Assembly (NCBI GenBank): GCA_013399015.1
Contig: VWZX01001949.1
Coordinates: 3,596,001-3,660,000, forward strand
Source of the DNA: Galbula dea
Lineage: Eukaryota > Chordata > Aves > Piciformes > Galbulidae
Reading direction: 5' to 3'
Length of the DNA: 64,000 nt
In this document: piece by piece, positions 8,018 through 20,732 of the stretch
How the letters are laid out: each line of letters begins with the position of its first letter
How positions within the stretch are numbered: position 1 is the first letter of the stretch
The notes under the pieces: model-generated
Database searches by the model: none
Told to the model about the DNA's origin: nothing
Seen by the model: only the letters and a program-made list of their open reading frames with translations
Translations under genes and position numbers: made by a program

Positions 8018-11000
8018 AGTTGTGCTAAATTGACACGCCAAAGCTCTGCCATGGTTTGTCTCTAAATCGGGCTGCTTCACAGTCGCGCCTCTGCCTGCCT
8101 GTGCCACTTCGCAGTACAAATGGTCCAACGCCGATTTCAGTGGAGGAATTTATTTTATTTCCGATTTAATCACTAATTTATTTTTATTCAGACTTCTGAA
8201 TCCATCTTCAGCTTTTTCTGCTTTTCAATTTTCTTTTAACTGCTTGATGCAAACTTTTTTTAAAAGCGAATGGGTACCTGCGGCTGATCTCATGTTTTAT
8301 GTATTTTTAGGGTAGCAGGTCTTCGAAGCTCTCTTGACACTTCGGTGGATGTAACATGTGAGGCTGTGTCATGGAGGGAAGAAGTAGCTGTGAAAAATCA
8401 CTAAACATGCATATCCATGGCAGTGCTGTAACAAGAAGTACTGAAGCAGTAATCTTTGGGTGTATAAATGAGAAGAGTGAGTAGGAAAAGTAAAACTATT
8501 TTACTGCAATATATGGCTTGCTGACAATGATACCAGAGTGGCCTGTGGGAATTTGTGTTCTCAAGGGAAGGAAAAAAAAAATCAACCTTAAAAATTGAAA
8601 AAATATGAGTGAAAGAGCACCACACCTGATTTTTTTAGACTGGAGAAGAAGTATTTCACTAAGATATTTAAGAAATTCATTGTACTAAATTTGTCAAATA
8701 AATGAATGAGAATTGACTGGATTATAGCAGAGAAACTTTTGGGTAAAAAAAACCCACCTGCCAAGGGGTTTTACAGTAAAGCAGCAGTGGCTGCCAACTG
8801 ATCCAGGGTCATTCAAATGAGGAATTAGGACCAAATGTTTAATGCTGAGTTTAATTAAATTTAATTTAATTTAATTAAAAGTTTAATGCCTGGCACTGGC
8901 TCAGGAGAGATGATAGAGCCATCTCTTCATGTCTGTAAATCAGGTGTCACATTGTACCACATTTTAACTAACCCTAACCCATGCTTTTATTCAACATCAG
9001 TAACTGAGTCAAATACAAAGGTAACTGGTTAACACAAGATGGTCTGTATTACATATGACCACTTAAATGACTGTGTCCCCTCCTGGAACTTAATATTCTA
9101 TGAATTTGTGTTCCCTCATGCTTTCAAAACCAGCTCTTTACCAGTGTGAGAGGGAAGTAGAGTTAATGATGGAAGAATCACTTCTCATACTCCTGAGATA
9201 CCCTGTGAGCATCTATAACATATAAAATACTAATTAAATGAAATACTAGGAAAAATCCTAAATACAAACCCTAAGTACTTGACTGTATCAGAGACACTTG
9301 TAAATGTCAGATTTGATGGTACAAGCAGAGTAGCATGTGAGTGCAACACACAACATCAGCTTTGAAAATCCTGCCTGGCAGCCTTAAACCAAAATGCAGT
9401 TTTGCCTCTCAGAGGGAAAAATGAGTTTGTTGCTTCTAGACAGCTGATATAATGAATTGAAGGATAGATATGACTCTACTAGCAGAATGATGGGGAGAAG
9501 GGAAGGATCACTTCCTCCTTGAGCAAGTACCTGAGCTGAGCTTGCATAAAGTACTCCCAAACATAGAGTAACTGCAAGAAGATGAGAAAAATCAAGGCAA
9601 GCCTGAAGCAAATGCATCACAGGGACAAAGAAAAGCCTGGGAAAAGAGGACCTCTTCTGTTGTATTGTCTACAGCAGTTCCCTTTTACTAACATCCATTT
9701 TCAATATGATGCTACATGTGTGGGGGCTACCCACACCACCTTTAGACCTCTTGGTCGGTGGCTGGGATGCTTCAAGAGTGGAAGCAAGTGAAGTGTTGCT
9801 GGAGTAGAGCTTCTGTACCAAAGCAAAAGTGCTTCTTCTAAAAGTGAGTATCCATGCAATGAACCTCACCTTTCATTATTTGCCAAAGGGCCAAACAGAG
9901 GCATCAAGAGGGGCTAAGGGAGGGGCTGCAGGGTGCTCTGACTGGAGAGCCAGCATTAGTAGGACTGGACAAGTAGGGGTCACAGAGCCTGCCCCTCAGG
10001 AAAGTGGACACAGCAACCTCCGTGCTGCCCAAACAGTAGGTCCTCCAATGCAAAGCATGTGCTGTGCTGCCGACCATGCATTCCCTATGATCTTGGGTGG
10101 CTGTCAGTCTTGCCACACCTTGATAAGCTGATTTACTCACAGCCTGAACACCGACCACATTCTGGTATTTGAGGAATCCTGGTCTATAATCACCTAATGG
10201 ACTGTAACAATGCAAATACTCCTGGGAGATCTGGTGTGAGAGAACAGTGTCGGACTTACTGAGAGAGAAACAAAGAGAAAATATGGTCATTAAAGCCACA
10301 TCAAGTGACGTCTGTCCATTAACTTCCCCTGTGTGGCACTCCAGAAGGCATTCTAGTTATGTGGAGCCAGAGACAAATAGAAGGTCCCAGAGAAGTCCTG
10401 ATTCCACTTAGAAAACTATGCAAGGGATCATAATGACAGGCAGACCATGCAAGGAGGGTCAGAATTAGTCAGCAGTTCTGCTGTGAAAGAAGTCATTAGC
10501 TAAGGTCTAAATAGCTTTGGCCATGTTCATGCCACTGTGCATGAAAAGAGTTAGCTACATGAATAAGGGTATCTCTTAGCTTCTCTACATCCTGCTCACA
10601 AATACAGGTTACAGACTAACATATCTGAAAATAACATAATACCTTTTACAGAACTGATTTCACCCATAAGCTTCAACTTCTCTGGCTTGTGTTTTCAGTA
10701 TGTTTTTCCTCACAGAACAGACCAAACATTTTTTTCTCAAGTTTGTCTTGTCCAATGGCATTCCTTGGCTAAAGTTTACTTTTGTCTGGCAGCAGCAGCA
10801 TTGTATTTAATGCCTGAATACATTGTGATGGCAGATTCAGCCCACCCCACATACATGACTCACCCTGCTGTGGGGTAAGTAAATAGCAAGTAAAGCAACT
10901 TTTGGACTGCCAGACTTTTCAGGCTACTGTGGTAAGTCAAGTTGTGTACAGGGTTAGTTTGGTTTCAGATTTTAGATTTAAAACACTGTGGCATTAGCTC

Positions 11001-14000
11001 TGCCTTGAAGGTTTGGCAGACAGCCAGAGACAGAACAATTTCAGCCAACCAGATTTCATTTGTCACTCTGCATGTGTCAGACCTGAAGGTGAATCTGCAG
11101 CTGCAAGAAAATCCTGTTGTACTCAGATTTATTGACATCTAGAAAAAACTTTGTATCAGTCCTTTTTTTCTGAAGTAAATAATGTCAATTTTATTAGCTT
11201 TGCAAAAGTTTTCCAGCTGTAAATCAACCATACATGTATACACACATAAGTACATATTTGCCTTCAAAAAAGATCTCTCAGTATCTCACAAGTGTCAAAT
11301 ATTCATAAATGCCAAGAACTCAGAAATTTGCTTTCCTAAAGCTTTCTTCTGCATTTCCATCTAGCTCTATAGAGGTTCCCACTATGTGAAGTCCTGCTAT
11401 AGCAGTACCAAACATGTTTGAAATTTGTAGTTAATTTTCAGACTTTCTGCTATTACTCATTTTCTTTCCCAAATATTTCCAGTTTCTTTGCTTGTCTGCT
11501 GTGTCCAGATTTTCCTGCTTTGAAGATCAGTTTGAGCAATTCTCCTTCCAGTCTTGTATTATTGTGCATAATCACACACATTGGTCTTTAGTATTTGAGA
11601 AAAAACAGAAATGTAATTTGATGTTTTAGTTTACATTGTGACCATCACAGAGCAAAATGCTAAGTAAAAGTCAACTCTTCAAAGCATTTCTAGGGCTATT
11701 GAAGACTGTTGGTTTTGAGATATTATTGACTAGTGTTGCCCTTTTTGCTCAAGTGCATCACCAAATCGCAAGGCCTTGCAAGGATTTTTTTTTTTCTACT
11801 TGAATAAAATTGCTGATACAAATTAGAGATGTTCTCAGTGTAATCTTGTTTATTTGTAAAAGATGTATATACATCCTGTTTCTGTATAGAGAAATAGCAA
11901 ACATTGGTAGGGAGTTTCACCACCTATAAAACTGGTTGTGTGACTCCAGGTCCTGCAACCAGGAAGACCACCTTTCAGCTTCCTCTCAAGATCACACCCG
12001 TAAGTCTTTCTGCTGCCTTTTGTTGTTAATGTCCATAGTTTACAGGTCCTACCCCCTCCTTTTTTGTTTTTGTTTTGTGGGTTTGTTTTGTTTATTTTTT
12101 ACATCTGCTAAAACCTCTCTGAATTTACCTTCCTTAGCTCTGGCTGTGAACACTCCTTTTCAGTTGAAAACAGATCTTGACTGAGAGACTATTCAAGTTG
12201 ATCTTCTCAGGGGGATAGTCTGGAACTTCTGATGCTTTATATGCAAAATACAATGGAGAGGACACTATTTGGGATTAATTTAGTAATTTTATAATCACAA
12301 ATTAATATTATTTAGAATCTTTCCTCGGTGCATACAGTAGTGTCTTGATAAAGCTTGTTTGTGTTGGAGAGCTCATGTTGCAAAAATCATTGTACGCTTC
12401 AGTAAACATTTCAGAAAGGTCAGAAAATTCAATCTCTGGCTCCTACATAAGTCTGAAAGCTAAGATTATAAAGACAACCTTTTAATCAGCATTTTACATG
12501 CTTTTCTGACTAGCAGTCTTTTTAATCCTTCATTGCAAAAATTAAAGCATGTGTTACAGCATTTCATGAGACAACACAATGGCTGGCACATCCCCCAAAA
12601 TTAGTCACCAATATATCAGACCTGACTAATGAAACACACAGTCAGTAAGGCTGTGCTGTTTTGGGTGGTTCAAAACAGAAAACAAACAATGGGCAGAAAA
12701 ATAAGCAGCAAACATAAGGAGAAATTAGGCATTCAAGAAATCTCACATAAATTAGTAAGTGTCCCAGTCTTTTCATTTTGAAGCTTTTAAAAAATAGATA
12801 TATGTAAAAAATCCTAGTTATTCCAAAAAAATCTTTATCAATTTTTTTCTCCAGCTGTCATATTAGCCCAGTCTAAGCTGCAAGAAGGACAACATTCTCA
12901 GTGTGGAAAGAGTAGAAACCAAAATCCAGCTTCTAAAGTTGCAGGAAGATATTGAGTCCTTTTCGCATCATAACAAGCGAGGCAGCCTTTTCTTGCTGTA
13001 ATCTGAAAATAGAGGCAACTTGAAAACCGTCTGAAGATGGCAGAGCACTGCTGAACAAGGTCAGCTCCCACAAGAACTTCACTTGTCATTGGTTCTTCAT
13101 TGATACCTTCAAGGCAAGTCAGGTAAATAGCAGTGGACATTGCTGCAGCAAGGTTGAATGCATCCTGGATAAAACCTCAGGATGGTGACCCCTCCTAGGG
13201 CTGGGAATAAACTAATAACGTGTGGCTTTAATGTATGTGATGGAGGGCAGTGTAAGTATGTGCCAGGAGGTGTGCAGGTGAGCATTTCCTAAAAAATAAT
13301 AAAAAAATAAAAAATCAAACCCCCAAAAGTCCAAAACAAAATAAAAAAATACACTCAAATTATTCATAAGAATCTCATTCAGTCTAGCTTCAAGTAACTT
13401 ACTTTCTTCCCTCTTCTTAAACCAAGATATTCAACACATGAAAATCTTTAGTCCAGTCAGTACTACCTTGAACAATTAGCATCAAATCTGGGACCTAAAG
13501 TACAATATTCTCAAACATATAATACACTTGCCTCTGACACCACATTTCAGCATAGCAGCTGTATAGTCATACTATCCTGTTACTAAAATACATTTCTTTC
13601 TTCCTTGTAATTCTGTGAAAGAACTGCATGCAGTACTTTTCCAAGAAAGCTGAAGATATGTCATGAACAATTAAAGACAGTCATTGGCTAGAAGTAGAGA
13701 TTTGATACAGCATACAAATATATAAAGAGCAGCTAGAAGAGAGTAAAAACAAGAAAATCATCCCTTTTGCCAAATGGGGCACTGATGATTTGCTCATCTC
13801 TACATTTTTTGATTCACAGAAATGAATTCCTGGGAAGGTCTGAGTGCAGCAAATAGATGCCTGGTGAATAGCTTTGGGCATAATATTGTAAGTATACCTT
13901 CTGCCAAATGGCATCAGCAGCAAGAGAGCTAAATTTAAATATCAAAGCCATTAAAATCAACACACATTGGCTGCTGACCAGAGAGCTAGGGAAAGCTGTG

Positions 14001-15439
14001 TTGTTGGGTTTGGTTTTTAATGAGTTCCCTTTCTAGATTTCAGTAAGCTTGGGAGCAAGCTGTCAGGATATAGAAGCAGTGAGATGTGAAGCTGATGTGT
14101 GGAAGATGAGCAGTAGATAAGTATTTTAAAAGTAGTTAGCAAAAAGGTAATAATTACAACCACATCAGCAGAAGAGGTTGCCCAAGGACAGAGCAGTGAG
14201 GCTAGAGGGGAAGGGTCACCAGGAAGTTTCAAAGGGGCTACTCTTTCAGGTAGGAGGAGAAGCTTTGGGGAGAGATGATTGAAAGTCTGTCTCGGACAGA
14301 CAAGAAGAGCACAGAAAATTCACAATATCCAGTGTGACAAGATATCAAAGGAGAAGCATTTAATAGCAATGTCAAGGGCAACAGGTACATCAGAGAGGAT
14401 GATAAGGAGACTGGAACCTTCTTCAGGAAGTAGACCTTCAGTGATAGTACTAAGAGAATATCTATGGAGGGGGGCTGGCAGGAAGAGACTGAATCTGGCC
14501 TGAGACTCCAGACTACAGCCATCTTTATTTATTTCCTTATTGCCACCACAGCCAGTTTGTTCATCAACCTTTTTGTAAGTCTTAGCAAGAGCTCTTGGAC
14601 AAGGTGGTCCAGTTTTATTCATTCGGATAGCACCAAAGGCCAGAGTTGTGAAGGGGTGGATAATGGGTTAGGAATATGCTTTTTCCTAGGAAATATTAAA
14701 TCAATGGGGTAACTGGAGGGTTAATGCAGTGAGCAAGGGAACAGGGAAAAGATGGCAGAATCAACAGCACAAGAAGGGAAAAACAAAAGATGCTGATTAT
14801 CATATTAAATAGACATTAGTAACAAATTAACATTTGTTACATTTTCTGGGTTTGTTTATTAAACCTGCAACATTACTACAGGAAGTGGCATGTTAATTTA
14901 AAAGAAATCAAAAAGCACAGATATCATCTTTTATTGCTAAAATGAAAGCAGTCACTTACTGGCTTATCTTGATAAGGCCTTGCTGAAGCAGGATGGCATC
15001 TTATCCACAGACAGTAAGCTGAAGAAACCTCTCAGGAACCACTCCCTTAAGTATATCTTCCTATGGCTTATTTTATTGAGTTTGCATATTATTTTCTAAG
15101 TATTTAATTGATTAACATGTATTTAAATACATTAGGGTATAGCTAATACTGGCTATGCAAGTTCATTTAATCAAAGTACAACCTGTGGCTCACCTACAAT
15201 ACATGGAATTTATGTCAGATTTCTTAGGCATGCCTTTTCTTGCTTTCACTCCTGCAAAGGTAAATACAGCAGTACAGAAGGACAGAGTTAGAAATGAATG
15301 TTAGGGACTCCTCACATACTGCCTAGCAGCACATCTCATCTCCCAGCCACTCCTTCCTTGGGGTCAGCACATCAAGAAACACTAGCAAGTATCAAACTAT
15401 ATAGGCAAGAATGGCCAGACAGGAGCCCATACTGGCAAT
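8018..15439. other. Intergenic DNA, no gene recognised
   Basis: No reading frame here resembles a known protein, and the longest frames (up to 131 codons near 9904-10299) show no domain I recognise. The stretch holds a small (TTTAA)n repeat at about 8850-8880 and a T/G-rich tract near 12060-12100. The rest is ordinary AT-rich single-copy-looking sequence. Confidence 0.6.
8849..8880. repeat. (TTTAA)n simple repeat
   Basis: Several tandem TTTAA/TTTAAT units form an AT-only block. It is flanked by near-copies of GTTTAATGCTG (8837-8847) and GTTTAATGCCTG (8881-8892), suggesting replication slippage between short repeats. Confidence 0.85.
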
Positions 15440-15530
15440 GCTGCTGAGAGACCTTGAACCTTCACCCGACTTATTTCTCAGTGCTCTCTGCTGAAAAATG
15501 GGCATAATTATAGTAATACGCTTTGTAAAA
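15440..15530 (+). mobile_element. MIR-like ancient SINE fragment
   Basis: The order of sub-motifs follows the MIR core and 3' region: 'gagaccttgaacc', 'cacccgacttatttctcagtgctctc', then 'tgaaaaatgggcataattatagtaat'. These correspond to the 'accttgggcaagtcacttaacctctctgtgcctcagtttc...aaaatggggataataatagta' part of the family. It is heavily decayed. Confidence 0.55.
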
Positions 15531-15788
15531 CTGCAGTATTTTCATTAGCTAATGCACACTAAGTTTCTGGAAGTAACTCTTGGCTTCTGTAAAAGAGAGA
15601 ACGAATGTATATAAAAAAGGGAACACAAAGGCAATCAAGATCTCAGATGAGATTCTTGGAACAAGAACTTGCTCTCAAGTAGGTGAAGCTTATTTAAAAA
15701 GACATTGGTGGTATAAAAGATAGACATCCAGTCTTCTCGTTGTGTTTTGCAGGAGCTAGTGAAGAAACCTTCAGGATGCAGGAAGAAG

Positions 15789-15804
15789 CCAGCAGGTGGC
15801 TGTA
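15789..15804 (+). promoter_or_regulatory. CTCF-type motif, plus orientation
   Basis: CCAGCAGGTGGCTGTA matches the CTCF core CCASYAGRKGGC at all twelve positions, and the following bases partly match the RCTA extension. It points right, away from the minus-strand motif at 8002-8017. Binding is not shown. Confidence 0.65.
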
Positions 15805-18800
15805 GATGCCAGTAGCTGCCCCGGAGTGGGGCGAGCTCTCAGGATGCCGTGCCAAAGGAAACGTGGAGTAGGCTCACATAATTAACACCAGGTACAAACA
15901 GCCCCCATGGCACAGTCTGGTCTTCTGTTACCCACACCCCAGACAGGCTCAGCCAAAACCAATCTCCTGTTCCCACTCTGTGGAGTGTTTTGAACTCTAA
16001 ACCACTCACACAAGGGAATTCTACTTCAGGAGTGCCTAGTACCAAGTAAATGTTTGCTTCACACCAAGTAAAAGGCTGTGACAAATCATACATACATTTA
16101 TGAAGGCTTTTCCAGACTCAGCAGGCCAGTACACAAATTCTTAACTGAACTGAACTCAGTCACTTACACCATCCTTTAGCATTCCAATCTTGGCAGGCTC
16201 TGAAGCAGAAACTTGGATCCTGCAGTCTACCAGCCACACTAACCTTGTTATGGTAAGTGGGATTTCAAGGAGTGGGAAGTGGCTTGCAAAGCATTTGCTC
16301 CAGTCTTGCTGAGCAGGTATCAAAAGGCAGTAATCTCACAGATTTTTCCTTAAAAAGCAATTGGGCAAGGTTTCAATTGGTCTGCCCATTGGACACCCCT
16401 ATACTGGGATTTCACAACAAAGTGGGGGTCTGTTTGTGAGAATGCTCCCATGTCAAAGGATGATGTCACCAGGACCAGTGGAGGCATTAGAGAAGGGAAC
16501 AGACTGGAGACCTTCATAGCTGCACAAACCAGCACTACAGTAAGAGAATGACACAAGCATTGCACAAGGCAGGCTTCACTGGAAGTGCTGCCTCTGGCTC
16601 ACATTCCTTTTAAGCTGTTATAAAACTTTAAATATAACTAATAAATAACCAGGCCTCTCAAGCAGAGATGAGTCCAAAGCTCTGCCCCCTGCATGAACTG
16701 AGTTTGTTATTTCAGCTCTTGATATAAAAGTACAGCATATCACCAAGAGCTATAACGAGACTCTCAGCTGTAGCTTGCCTGTTGAGGTCAGCCAGACTGG
16801 CCAGGCTGCATTACTGCTGCAAAGGAAACAAACCCAGGCAGCTTAAATAGGCAGGGTAGGCTACATCAGAGACCTAATTCCAAGACAGGATGAAGGTACC
16901 TCCTGCCAGCTGCTGTTTAGGTACAGAATGAAGATGACTGTCTTCCCATTGCTGCTACCACACCCAAATTCAGGTTTTTTTCCTTCTCCTCCCCATGCAT
17001 CTCCTTGCAAAATCATCAGCAGCCTAGAGTTCTGTGCTCACAGGGCTGAGAAATCAGTGTGGCACTTGCAACCTTTGCCTCCGGCCTGCAATAACAGGAA
17101 AGAGGGGCAGGGTGGCAGGAAAGGCCAAGGAGTCACTGCAGTAAAGGAAGAAACCTCTATCTCTTAGCTGTGTGATGAGGAGGTGTCTTCACCCCTTCCA
17201 CCATGTCCTCCATGCAATCAGTCCTCAAAGGGCAAACTTTTGACAATAGTCTTCCCCCTCCTTTTATCAGCCTTTACAAAGCTATTGGTTGGTTGTGGAA
17301 TGAAAAGATTCTTAAATTCTTTAAGTATATAAATTATTTTTTTGTACAGACATGTTAGTTTGGTATTTTTATCTACTCACATTAATTTTGAAACTATTGG
17401 ACATCTGTTCTGAGATACTAGTTGCAATTTTTTTGGTATTACCTGGATTATGGTCTCCCTTTGGCCACTGCTGTAAAATATAAATCTCAAACTTAACTGC
17501 TTTTGTAATGTAACAGGCTGTTTAATGAAGGAGTTGGAGGAGGTATAACTAGACACAAACACATGAGAGTATTTAGAGACTATTGTTTCTATTGGCTAAT
17601 TAAGAATGCTAATAGTTACTCTTCATTGATTTCTGTCAGGAATTTACTGGAGTTTTTTCTGTTTCTAAGAATCAGATCACTTATTTAAGGGCATAAATAA
17701 TAGATTTAAGAGTGCAGCTTCTGACAGCTTTGAAAAACATTAGCTATGGTTGCTGGTCTGTAGCTGAGACAACATTGACTCAACAATTCCCACAGCCGAG
17801 AAAATCTCTGTGGGTGTCAAATGCCACATAGAAGGTTAAAGAATGAATACAATAATTGCATGCTTTATATTGTAGTATTTTTCCTAGCAAGTACAGACCA
17901 ACAAATGCAAAGTATGTGAAGAAATAAGCACTGAGTACCAAATATTCAGCAGGCAGAAGGTTACAGATAGAGATGAAGAACAGGAATATCTCAACCGCTT
18001 ATAAAATTTTTGGCTTTTGTGAAGTAATAACATTAGGTCTTGTTTAGACTTGTAAGTTAATGATGCATGACGAATTGCAGCTCAAAATTAAACCAAAGAG
18101 TGCCTTAAATTTAACTGTAAAACATTTCCAGGATTATCACAGAAGATAAATCCCACAGAGCACATCTGATGGCTAATTTGTGACCTCTGTTTGATGATCC
18201 ATGACTTCAAGACTAACTCTTGTAGCAATATATTCTTACAATAATTCAATATTTTACCACATGTAAAATGGCGAAAGGCAGCTTATAGACTATGAAGAAG
18301 CTACTTGCACTTCGGCTTTGAATTTGGAAATGTGAGTATACTAAATAATCCATTACATTTCAGACTTCACCTAAGAATAAGATACAGAAAAAGTCAGGAA
18401 GAATAGACAAAGAAACAGGAACTGTAAGCAAGTTTTATGCTAAGGATGATGGTGTAGTTACTCAGCTAATGCATTTGCACATCATGAGACTATAGACCTG
18501 TTGGTTATTGCAGCTTTTCCCGTCTTCAATACAGGTATGATTTAAGTGTCATTGTTGACTCATATTCTGGTGCATCTAAGAAGAACTAAGACTGAGGTTG
18601 GAATATAAATGAAAAGAGGATGCTGGCTTAGGCACTTCTGGTACTTCTCAAAACACAACTCTATTAAAATCTGTCTGTATCTGTAGCATTCAGTGTAAAG
18701 CATTTTTCAAAAAAGCTTTTGCTGCATAGCTTTATTCTATGGATGTTGTGAAACTGCTTTCTTTGCTATTCTGTCTGTTTAATAAGAAGCTCTGTGAAGC

Positions 18801-20652
18801 TTGGATGACCACAGAGAACATTTCAGAAACACTTTATGCAGGTTTTGTAACACTGATGATAATCCTTCTTGTGTTCAGGAAAGAAGATAAAAACTCAAAT
18901 AGAAACATGGTTCTGCTCTTTCTAAAAAAAGACAAACTATCACATTTGTAACCAAGCTTAAAAGAAAGTGAACCTTAAGGCCATACACAACAATTATTTA
19001 TCAACAATATTCTGTGATATTATTTGTGCTAGCAGCCCCTTCTTGCCCTTCCCTGAGAGCATCCAAACTACAAGACAAGTTTAAAAAGCTTTAAAAAGCT
19101 TTTGCTAGCCATGTTTCCAAACAAAAGTGGCAGTTTTCATAGGAAAAAAAGGATGCTACTGGTGTTCATCAAAGTGAGCACCAGCAACCAGGATTTTCAG
19201 ACAATGTAGGTAGGGGGATGACCTGACTACAGAGCTTGACTGGTGTTTCTTAGAAGGCTCAGAAGCAGAACTTTATGTGCTGGGAAAATTTTTGAGTTAA
19301 AGTTTAGATGTCTAGAAGCTTCACATGTCCGTATTGCCAAGTGAAATCTTTGAGATTTACGTATTTTGAAGTTAGTACCTAAACACCACCCAAGTCTAGC
19401 TTTAGGCATCTGTGGCCCTTCACAGACCCAACCCAGTGAGCTCAGAGAGATTTAGAGTGAAGATCATAAACCAGGTAAACTTCAACATCTATAATACACA
19501 GATACTAAATCTAAATCTACTAAATTCTAAATCAGTTGACCTCACATCTTCACAACTGATTTTATTGTGGCCTGCCTGCAAAAGACAGAAGGCTGAACGC
19601 ATTCCTATGGGCTTTTCAACATGTTCATCCAGTAGACTATCAGCTTCTGATTAAATGATCCACTATAGAGAAAGCAAGAAGAAGCAGCAAACCATTACAT
19701 TCAATTTCACAGAGTACCAGAAAAGAAATGAAAATGCAGTTGCCACATTCTTCCAGCATTTCTTAAAAGTTATTTGTATAGAAAACAATATATGCACTTC
19801 TCAGAAATAGCAGTACATAATACTGATAATTCTTCCTGAAGGTGGTTACATGCTGAAGAGGGGCTTTAAGACACATTTAAAGCATACATTTTCTTTCACA
19901 CATTATTGGAATATCACAAACCATAATTCTCCTATGTCTTCCTGGAAGTCTGAACTGGTTATGTGGAGGATGTTGAGTTTCAGTGTGCAAAACTCCATTA
20001 CAGTATTGTAATGATTTGAAAGACTGGTCCACAGATCTCTGCACATATCTCTAATCTTGTATCTAAAAAAAACCCCCCAAACCACAAAACCCAAGCCCCC
20101 TGACTAAACAACAATAGTCTGCAGCAGTGCAGTGGACAGCAAACTGATCAGGGAATTGAGAAACAAGGATTTTCTTCCCATCAGTCCCACTGACCTGTTT
20201 GCCTGCAGAGTACATCCTTCACTTCTCTGTCTACCAGATTCCTGGTTATTTTCCATTAGCATTGAATTCCATTTAAGTGCTTTATGATCTGAGCATACTA
20301 GTGAAAAATACTTCATAAAAGCAAGATCTTATCACTTCATGACTTGTGATATCATTCATGTATTTTAACTTTGGTGTCTAACCAAGCAGATGTTCTTTCA
20401 CTCTTATGAGCCACAGTCATGACTAGAATTCTTTCACTGTTTGAATATGACTAATAACACAAGCCCCTTCTTAGCAACTATATACTGTTCACTACAGACC
20501 AAATATTCTTATAGACACAGCTACCAAATCAAGGAATGATTTTTTTCTCTTAAACCACCGCAAATATCAAAACTGAGTTTTACTACAGGTATTCTTGCTA
20601 CTCAGACACAGCAGTGTGGTGTATGACAAAAACTTTTTTCCTCCTTCACTTA

Positions 20653-20732
20653 CAAAAAACCCCAAGCAACAACAACAAAACCAAACAAACAAACAAAAAA
20701 CCCCACCATAATACAATAGGAAAAAACCCCAA
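20653..20732. repeat. A/C-rich low-complexity tract
   Basis: The tract is built from CAA, CAAA and AAAACCCC units on the plus strand. A similar shorter tract lies at 20065-20100. They are the complement of the G/T-rich tracts seen elsewhere in the window. Confidence 0.8.

Noticed and set aside
8968..8981. Telomere-like CTAACCCTAACCC
   Set aside because: Only about two units, so expected by chance and not an interstitial telomeric array.
9904..10299. 131-codon minus-strand frame
   Set aside because: No domain, codon pattern or splice context that I can recognise, and the region could be an unidentified old repeat.
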